Source of the DNA: an uncultured Caryophanales bacterium
Lineage (GTDB): Bacteria > Bacillota_I > Bacilli_A > RFN20 > CAG-288
NCBI GenBank assembly: GCA_905211645.1
Contig: CAJMBK010000007.1
Span: 1-64,000 of the forward strand
Reading direction: 5' to 3'
DNA: 64,000 bases
Numbering within the stretch: the first letter of the stretch is position 1; each line of letters opens with the position of its first letter. Position numbers and translations under genes: made by a program. Under the pieces are notes generated by a model, which was not told the DNA's origin, did not search any database, and was given only the letters and a program-made list of their open reading frames with translations. Of the stretch, positions 58,711 through 64,000 are shown piece by piece.

Positions 58711-59835
58711 CTATGCTCTAACAGCGGTGCTATTTTCTTTGTATGTGATGAATTCGTTTCTCTTGTTGTCAAAGACCAAACTAACAGCTAATGCTTTAAC
58801 TTTTTCTAACAATGTGTTCAAAGTCAAAGCTTGAGTCTCTAAATAATCATCAGGAAGTTTCTTGGAGAACTTCTTAGCAAGTTGAAGTTCAAGCTTATCA
58901 AAATAGACTTGTAATTCTCCTCTTTCGATTGTGACACAAACGCCGCAATTGACGAAATTAGCTAAATCAGCTAAAGCGGCAAAAAACTTCTTATCAACAA
59001 CTTTTAAGATACCTTTGCCAACTGATGAGTAGCAAACAAAAGGTGTATTTGCACCAAAATCTGGTGTTTTATATTTATCAACTATATTTTCATCAAACAT
59101 GCTCAATTCGGATGAAAGACTACCGAAGTTTCTGAATTGGATGAAACCATCATTGACACAATTTGGAATTGTTGCATTCAAAACGGTACCAAAAGATTTA
59201 CCATTTTCATCTTTGAAGCTAGCGATATAACCTTTCAAAAATGAAGTGTCTGCAAATGTGAATTTAACTTTTGCGATATCTTTTAATGAACTGTTAACAG
59301 TGACGGAATTGTTGAAATCTTTGATTTCAGTTGTAGATGACTTTTTAACTTTTTCTGAGGAAACGTTAACTTGATAATATTTATCAGTAACATTACCTAA
59401 AGTTTGCAAATAGATTCTTGCGTATTTCTTCTTTAGAATTGGTTTTAAGCATGCGTGCCAAATTAAGCAGAAAATCATGGATAAAACAGAAATACCAATT
59501 GTTGTCAACCAACGATACAATACTGATAAGTTGAGTTTTCCATCGACGATGAGTTGACCGAGTGAATACAAACCGATTGATTGATCAAAGTAAGGAATGT
59601 ATTTTGCCCAGACTGTGATCCATTCCATTGGTTGCCACTCAGCATAATGAGATGTCTCAGTGATAAAGAATGGATAGCAGTAATGTCCGATAGAGTGGAT
59701 GACACAGATTTGAATGAAGTATCCACAGAATGCGGAGAATAGGAAGATACCGAAAGTGGTCCAACCAAGAACTTTATTTAAATGTCTACGTTTCTTCTCT
59801 AAAAGAAAGGTACTATCAATAATTTTTTTAGCCAT
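58711..59835 (-). CDS. Membrane protein of unknown function (possibly DUF3137-like)
   Basis: 374 residues. Two hydrophobic regions near the N-terminus (about 24-48 and 110-134) enclose an extracytoplasmic loop rich in aromatic residues (HYAEWQPMEWITVWAKYIPYF in part: EWQPMEWITVWAKY). The C-terminal ~230 residues are soluble, with a strand pattern and the order of segments seen in DUF3137 proteins (KGYIASFKDENGKSFG, later DKYKTPDFGANTPFV, then GVCVTIERGELQVYF). The family call is tentative. It is transcribed with its own terminator, between the JetC-like gene and glgC, so neither neighbour is clearly a partner. Confidence 0.6.
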   Translation of the reverse strand: MAKKIIDSTFLLEKKRRHLNKVLGWTTFGIFLFSAFCGYFIQICVIHSIGHYCYPFFITETSHYAEWQPMEWITVWAKYIPYFDQSIGLYSLGQLIVDGKLNLSVLYRWLTTIGISVLSMIFCLIWHACLKPILKKKYARIYLQTLGNVTDKYYQVNVSSEKVKKSSTTEIKDFNNSVTVNSSLKDIAKVKFTFADTSFLKGYIASFKDENGKSFGTVLNATIPNCVNDGFIQFRNFGSLSSELSMFDENIVDKYKTPDFGANTPFVCYSSVGKGILKVVDKKFFAALADLANFVNCGVCVTIERGELQVYFDKLELQLAKKFSKKLPDDYLETQALTLNTLLEKVKALAVSLVFDNKRNEFITYKENSTAVRA

Positions 59836-59975
59836 AAGAAACCTCTTTTCAATATTATAATTAAATAAAAAACCGCTTGCATTAAAAATATTAACGTAAA
59901 TTTATAGGAATCATCTAACTCATCAAAAAGTCAAAATCTGCCGATTTTATGGGATATATTTTTAATTAGAAGCAA

Positions 59976-60002
59976 GAAAAAACTCTCGGAAATCCGAGAG
60001 TT
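59976..60002 (-). terminator. Terminator directly after the JetC-like gene
   Basis: AACTCTCGGA/TCCGAGAGTT, 10 bp with a 2-base spacer, followed by T5 on the minus strand. It closes the JetBC transcript 17 bases after the stop, which leaves no room for a co-transcribed JetD gene. Confidence 0.85.
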
Positions 60003-60019
60003 AGTATCAATAATTAGTT

Positions 60020-63000
60020 TTAGTTATTTTCATCCTTATTTTCATTGACTAAATCAGCGAAAACGGATGTAATCTTTGTCTCAGGTTTTGTCATATCCTT
60101 GTAGACATCGATGTAGGATCTGGAACCCTTCTTTTCATCATGGATTGCAACAAGGATGAGGTCAACGTAGTTAACAAGGTCACGTAATTTTTCACTAGGT
60201 GTGGATAAGATTGCTTGTAAACCGAATTGCTTGAGAAGTAAGCAAGCTTGGTTGATTCTTCCTGCGTCCATCTTGGAGAAGGCTTCGTCGAAGATGACCA
60301 AACGGATGGTATCGTTATTATTTGCTTGGCTAACACGGTAGAGTTGAGCAAATGAAGCTAAGATTGAGATGTAGAAAGGTGTTTGAGATTCACCACCTGA
60401 TGTTGATTTGAAGGTGTAAGCTAAGGATGTAGTTTCACCGGTATCACCTTTTTTAACTAACAAGTCGAAGACAAGGTATGTTGTGTAATCGGTGAACTTA
60501 TCGATATTCTTCATGATGATTTCTTTTTCGTCACGGTTTGTTGCACCGGTGTCTGAAATCATGTTGAAGAGTTCTTCCATCTTATCACGGTATTTCTCTA
60601 AGTATTCATCTTCAGCATCACCAATCTTCAAAAGTAAGTCATCCATGATCATGTCGTAGTAATCACCGAATGCTCTGTTAGGAACAACTGAAAATTCGTA
60701 TGAGTCACGACCGAAGTGACAATCTTTCAAAGCCAAATTCAAATCATCGATTTGAGATTTAACAGTGGTGATTGAGTTTCTTAACTTGTAGATAAAGTCA
60801 TCTCTGAACTCTTTGATAGCCTTGGAGTGAGCAGTTTGGATCTTCTGTTGATAGTCAGGAAGTTTGACATCAGAGAGTTCCAAGAGTTCCTTATCGAAAT
60901 CTTCATTGGAAGTTTCGTTGGTGACATCGTAGCTGACACTGTACTTAGTGTTGTAATTTGCTCTGGCCTGTAAAAGTTGACTTCTTGCGGATTGAAGCTT
61001 GATAGCAACTTGTCTGTTTCTCTTGGAGATTTCAGTTGCAAGTTTATCGATACCGAATTCGGAACAAATCTTTTGGAACTCAGGTTCGAAGATATTATCA
61101 ACATCTTCTTTCTTGTAGTCGTGTTCGAGTTTGTAACGAACTCTTTCAAGATCATCTTTGATCTTAGGATATTCAACTTCTCTCAAGTTTCTGATGTTGT
61201 TGTAAGCAGCACCTTTTTCAAGGAGTAAGGCTTCGTTTTGCTTTTGCAAATCGGTGATATCCTTTTCAAAGTTGCTAATTTGTTCATCCAAAGCGGAAAC
61301 ATCGGAGAGATTACCTTCATGAAGTTGGTTATCCAAACTTTCGACTCTTCTTTCCAAATCTTCAACTTTAGCAAAGTTAGCAATCTTTTCAAGGATTGAA
61401 TTTGCTTCGTAATCGGAAATAACTTGATTGGTGACGATATTTTGAATGAGTTCGGCAATATCGTTTAAAATTGAGACTTCCTTTTCAAGTTTATTACGTT
61501 CTTGATGGTAGGAGAATTGAGTCTTTTCATCGATCTTAGTACCCAAGAAGGTGTAGTCACCTTTTCTCTTATCGAGGTACCATGATGAGAAGTTTCTATA
61601 ACCGGTGCAGTTTGCTAAAAGACCGAAACCAGCTTCACGAGCTTCTTCGAAGGTATCACACTTTTTGATTCTTCCGAGTAAGAAGTCGGTGTAGGCTCTT
61701 GCACCAGCGTGATCAGTTTTAATAAGTTTTGCAACTGAGTCTGGATTTGATGGAGGATTGGATTTGACAATCTTCTCACTATCGATAATTGCGATGGAGT
61801 AGAAGTTGTAGTTTTCACAGATTCTACCTAACAATTTTGAAGCTTCGTTGTAGTATTTTTCGTTGACGAAGAGATTCAATCTTTGTGGTGAGATTGCACA
61901 TTCGATAGCTCTTGTCCAGGCTTTATCGGTAATATCGACTAAGTCGCAGTAGATTTGGACTTTAGCGTCATGATATCTATCTTTAAGTTGTCTCTCAAAG
62001 TCATCTTTAACTTGAGTGTAGATTTGAGGGAAAACCTTTTGACCACCGGAAAGGGTAGCGATGGAATTTTCGATCTCATTCATCTCATTCGCTTTTTCAG
62101 AAATGAAATTACGGATGATAGAAGTGATGTTAGTACCGTCATTTCTTAAAGTTTCCATCTCTTCTTTGTAGGATAAAAGTGTATCTTCAGTGATGCATTT
62201 TGAAGCGATGTAGCTAGCAATTTGCTTGGAGTGAGCAAGGAATTGTTGACAGTTGGAAACAAATTCGATGTATGAGTTATGCAAGGATGCATTAACAGAG
62301 GAGAAGTCATAATTTGCATACTTGTTGATGAAGTTTGTGAGTGGGGTGATGTAATTATCAACATATCTTTGCAAAGAATCATAAGCATCTTGATAATCTC
62401 TGGTGTAAATAACGATGGTATTTGTTAATTGATTCTTACTTGTGTTGAGTTTTTCAGTTAAAGAATAACCGGATGATTGAAGTTTCTTAGCAAGGTAACC
62501 TTCCTTTTGACTTTGCAAATCTTGGATTGTTGCTAAGTTATTTTCGTAGATTCTATCGTTATTCTTGATCTTATTATCGTTTGCACGAATTTGATCGTCG
62601 ATTTGATTCAAAGTCTTATTCAATCTTTCGAAGTCGACTCTATCATTGATGTAAGTAAAACTTGATAAAGAGTTCTTCAAAGAGGTGAATTCTTGATATT
62701 TTTGACCGATATCAGTCAATTCTTCAATTTGAGTTTGAATCTTCTTAGCGGCGATTTCAAGAAGTTTATAGTTTTCGATATTCTTCTGCATGGAAGTGAT
62801 ATCGATCTTATTTTCAACGTCGCAGACGAATTCAGTGATGAATTGAGAGATGTTGGAAATTGGTTTAAAACCGACTGCTTTCTTGAACAAATTGAAGTAT
62901 TTTGTAGGTAATTGACCGAATAATTCCTTGATGAATTGTTGATATGAAAGGTTTGTATCAAAGAATTTGTAGTCATCTTTATCGTAAGTTCTCTTGCAGT

Positions 63001-63481
63001 AATCAGAGAGCTCTCTAATTGTTAAAGGTCTAACAATCTGTTGAGCATCAGTTAAATCTGCATTTGTGAAGTTGTGCTCTGGGAACTTATCGTTGATATA
63101 GAAGAATGATTGGCTCTTTTCAGTATCGATGACATCGAAAACGATACCGACAGTGAAGTGCTTATCGGTTTTATCATCGTAGAATTGACAGGCGATGTAG
63201 GAGGAGAAACGACCGCTTCTTAAGCAGATTTCTTCACCGTTTGCCTTTTTACCAGTTTCACAACGGAGATAACCCATAAGGGTTCTGGATGATTTTTCAC
63301 TAGCAGCTTTATTGAAGTTATTACCGGTTGTATCACCTAAGAAGATGATTTGTAAAGCATCGATAATAGTTGATTTACCAGTACCGTTTGCACCGGTTAA
63401 GAAGGTGATATTTTCAATATTTGTTGTGGTATTTGTGAATAAATGCCAGTTGATTAAACGTAATTTTTCTAATTTTTTCAT
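60020..63481 (-). CDS. jetC: SMC-like ATPase of the JetC/MksB (Wadjet-type) family
   Basis: 1153 residues, typical of JetC. Walker A GANGTGKST at 30-38, a charged coiled-coil arm on either side of a central hinge-like region (about 470-640, with FPQIYTQVKDDFERQLKDR), signature SGGESQ near 1028-1033, Walker B with LVIFDEAFSKMD near 1061-1072, and the GLQAILSTPSEKL segment that follows in this family (D-loop and switch). Wadjet complexes (JetABCD) extrude and cut small circular DNA; MksBEF complexes without nuclease compact chromosomes. The partner JetB-like gene lies 12 bases upstream. No JetD follows. The gene begins with the family start KLEKLRLINWHLF. Confidence 0.88.
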   Translation of the reverse strand: MKKLEKLRLINWHLFTNTTTNIENITFLTGANGTGKSTIIDALQIIFLGDTTGNNFNKAASEKSSRTLMGYLRCETGKKANGEEICLRSGRFSSYIACQFYDDKTDKHFTVGIVFDVIDTEKSQSFFYINDKFPEHNFTNADLTDAQQIVRPLTIRELSDYCKRTYDKDDYKFFDTNLSYQQFIKELFGQLPTKYFNLFKKAVGFKPISNISQFITEFVCDVENKIDITSMQKNIENYKLLEIAAKKIQTQIEELTDIGQKYQEFTSLKNSLSSFTYINDRVDFERLNKTLNQIDDQIRANDNKIKNNDRIYENNLATIQDLQSQKEGYLAKKLQSSGYSLTEKLNTSKNQLTNTIVIYTRDYQDAYDSLQRYVDNYITPLTNFINKYANYDFSSVNASLHNSYIEFVSNCQQFLAHSKQIASYIASKCITEDTLLSYKEEMETLRNDGTNITSIIRNFISEKANEMNEIENSIATLSGGQKVFPQIYTQVKDDFERQLKDRYHDAKVQIYCDLVDITDKAWTRAIECAISPQRLNLFVNEKYYNEASKLLGRICENYNFYSIAIIDSEKIVKSNPPSNPDSVAKLIKTDHAGARAYTDFLLGRIKKCDTFEEAREAGFGLLANCTGYRNFSSWYLDKRKGDYTFLGTKIDEKTQFSYHQERNKLEKEVSILNDIAELIQNIVTNQVISDYEANSILEKIANFAKVEDLERRVESLDNQLHEGNLSDVSALDEQISNFEKDITDLQKQNEALLLEKGAAYNNIRNLREVEYPKIKDDLERVRYKLEHDYKKEDVDNIFEPEFQKICSEFGIDKLATEISKRNRQVAIKLQSARSQLLQARANYNTKYSVSYDVTNETSNEDFDKELLELSDVKLPDYQQKIQTAHSKAIKEFRDDFIYKLRNSITTVKSQIDDLNLALKDCHFGRDSYEFSVVPNRAFGDYYDMIMDDLLLKIGDAEDEYLEKYRDKMEELFNMISDTGATNRDEKEIIMKNIDKFTDYTTYLVFDLLVKKGDTGETTSLAYTFKSTSGGESQTPFYISILASFAQLYRVSQANNNDTIRLVIFDEAFSKMDAGRINQACLLLKQFGLQAILSTPSEKLRDLVNYVDLILVAIHDEKKGSRSYIDVYKDMTKPETKITSVFADLVNENKDENN

Positions 63482-63493
63482 GTTGATACCGCC

Positions 63494-64000
63494 TTATTCG
63501 TTCTCACCGAAGATTCCTTGTAAATCCTCTACTTCGGCATTTTCATCAGTATCGATTTCTTCAGAGGAAAGTTTATTTCTTAAAAGGTTAACTTTCTCTG
63601 GATTGATACAGAACTTGATAGGTGGGAGAATGAAGAATGAGAAGTTGATATCGTAGAAGTTATGTTCGCACTTTAAAACGATATTGTAGTTGGATAAAAG
63701 TCTTAAACTCATTGCTAATTGTTGAAAAGTAATCTTCTTATTAGCAGTGGAAAGACCTAAATCCTTCAAAGTCATCTTCAAAGTTGAAGAGTTCATAAAG
63801 ACTCTAGTTTGATTTGGATTTTCAGCAATCTTCTTGTCGTAATAACTTCTTAAAGCGTAAACAAGTAAAGTTGTTGCTGTATCGATTCTTAAGTGATTCT
63901 TATTTTGGAGTGATCTTGTGTAGTAAACACCTAAATTTTCATCAACTTCGAGAGCGACATCCATGTATGAAAGATAGTCTTCAAAGAGTGAGAAGTGTTT
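63494..64000 (-). CDS. jetB: JetB/MksE-like subunit (DUF4194), 5' end outside window
   Basis: The frame runs open to the window edge; 168 residues are visible, beginning KHFSLFEDYLSYMD. ATG 63964 is internal or an alternative start. DUF4194 proteins are ~200 residues winged-helix kite proteins that bind the kleisin (JetA/MksF) of the complex. Seen here: TATTLLVYALRSYYDKK, the helix-rich middle KDLGLSTANKKITFQQLA, LRLLSNYNIVLKC and a C-terminal acidic segment. The JetA/MksF gene would lie just beyond 64000 on this strand. It is followed by jetC after 12 bases. Confidence 0.75.
   Translation of the reverse strand, partial: KHFSLFEDYLSYMDVALEVDENLGVYYTRSLQNKNHLRIDTATTLLVYALRSYYDKKIAENPNQTRVFMNSSTLKMTLKDLGLSTANKKITFQQLAMSLRLLSNYNIVLKCEHNFYDINFSFFILPPIKFCINPEKVNLLRNKLSSEEIDTDENAEVEDLQGIFGENE

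Overview
The window is AT-rich bacterial chromosome with dense, short-spaced operons, Shine-Dalgarno led genes and U-tailed hairpin terminators. UGA is a genuine stop (ffh and comFC end in it) and Trp is UGG, so the code is standard and not that of Mycoplasma. Gene content (fakA, plsX-rnc-ftsY-ylxM-ffh, rplKAJL-rpoBC, comFA-comFC, YitT, YlxM, KhpA, three-gene glgCDA) is that of a Bacillota, most likely a reduced-genome, gut-type member of class Bacilli (RF39/Erysipelotrichia-like). That placement is inference; no rRNA or tRNA gene is visible.

Layout. 1-2450: a 5'-truncated serpin remnant, then fatty acid kinase fakA. 2540-4760: a YitT membrane protein overlapping a DEDD exonuclease-like gene. 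4830-9743: plsX, rnc, ftsY, a small membrane protein, ylxM and ffh (lipid synthesis, RNase III, signal recognition particle); smc is absent from its usual place between rnc and ftsY. 9763-9909: a probable free-standing small RNA with an exposed anti-Shine-Dalgarno sequence. 9951-12497 (minus): rplS, then rpsP-khpA-rimM-trmD. 12623-14415 (minus): a secreted Ig-like lipoprotein whose signal peptide is broken by an 8-base G/C homopolymer. 14660-24688: rplK-rplA, an L10-type leader, rplJ-rplL, rpoB-rpoC. 24800-33538: a degenerate PfkB-fold protein (minus), polytopic membrane proteins with leader structures, ftsH with a long C-terminal extension, comFA-comFC, a PgpA-family phosphatase. 33624-35525: HAD hydrolase, acyl-ACP thioesterase and a small membrane protein.

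35704-44587 is a complete oligopeptide ABC transporter operon, oppA-B-C-D-F, with an oversized OppA and an OppD split by an insertion of about 530 residues. 44930-48649 encodes a 1239-residue four-helix membrane protein with a long acidic, motif-repeating tail. Then rmuC (minus), a membrane-anchored Ntn-type amidase, a GH31 glycosidase and a Gfo/Idh oxidoreductase. 54999-58649 (minus) is the glycogen operon glgC-glgD-glgA. 58711-59835 is a membrane protein of unknown role. 60020-64000 (minus) carries an SMC-like ATPase (JetC/MksB type) with its kleisin-associated partner (JetB/MksE type), running off the window edge; no JetD nuclease gene follows.

Together the window covers core gene expression (ribosomal proteins, RNA polymerase, SRP, tRNA modification), envelope lipid supply (fakA, plsX, thioesterase, PgpA), peptide and glycan uptake with carbon storage (opp, GH31, glg), and DNA handling (comF, RmuC, JetBC). 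The strongest candidates for something undescribed are the anti-SD small RNA next to ffh, the JetBC pair lacking JetD in a locus lacking smc, the homopolymer-switched lipoprotein, and the OppD insertion.
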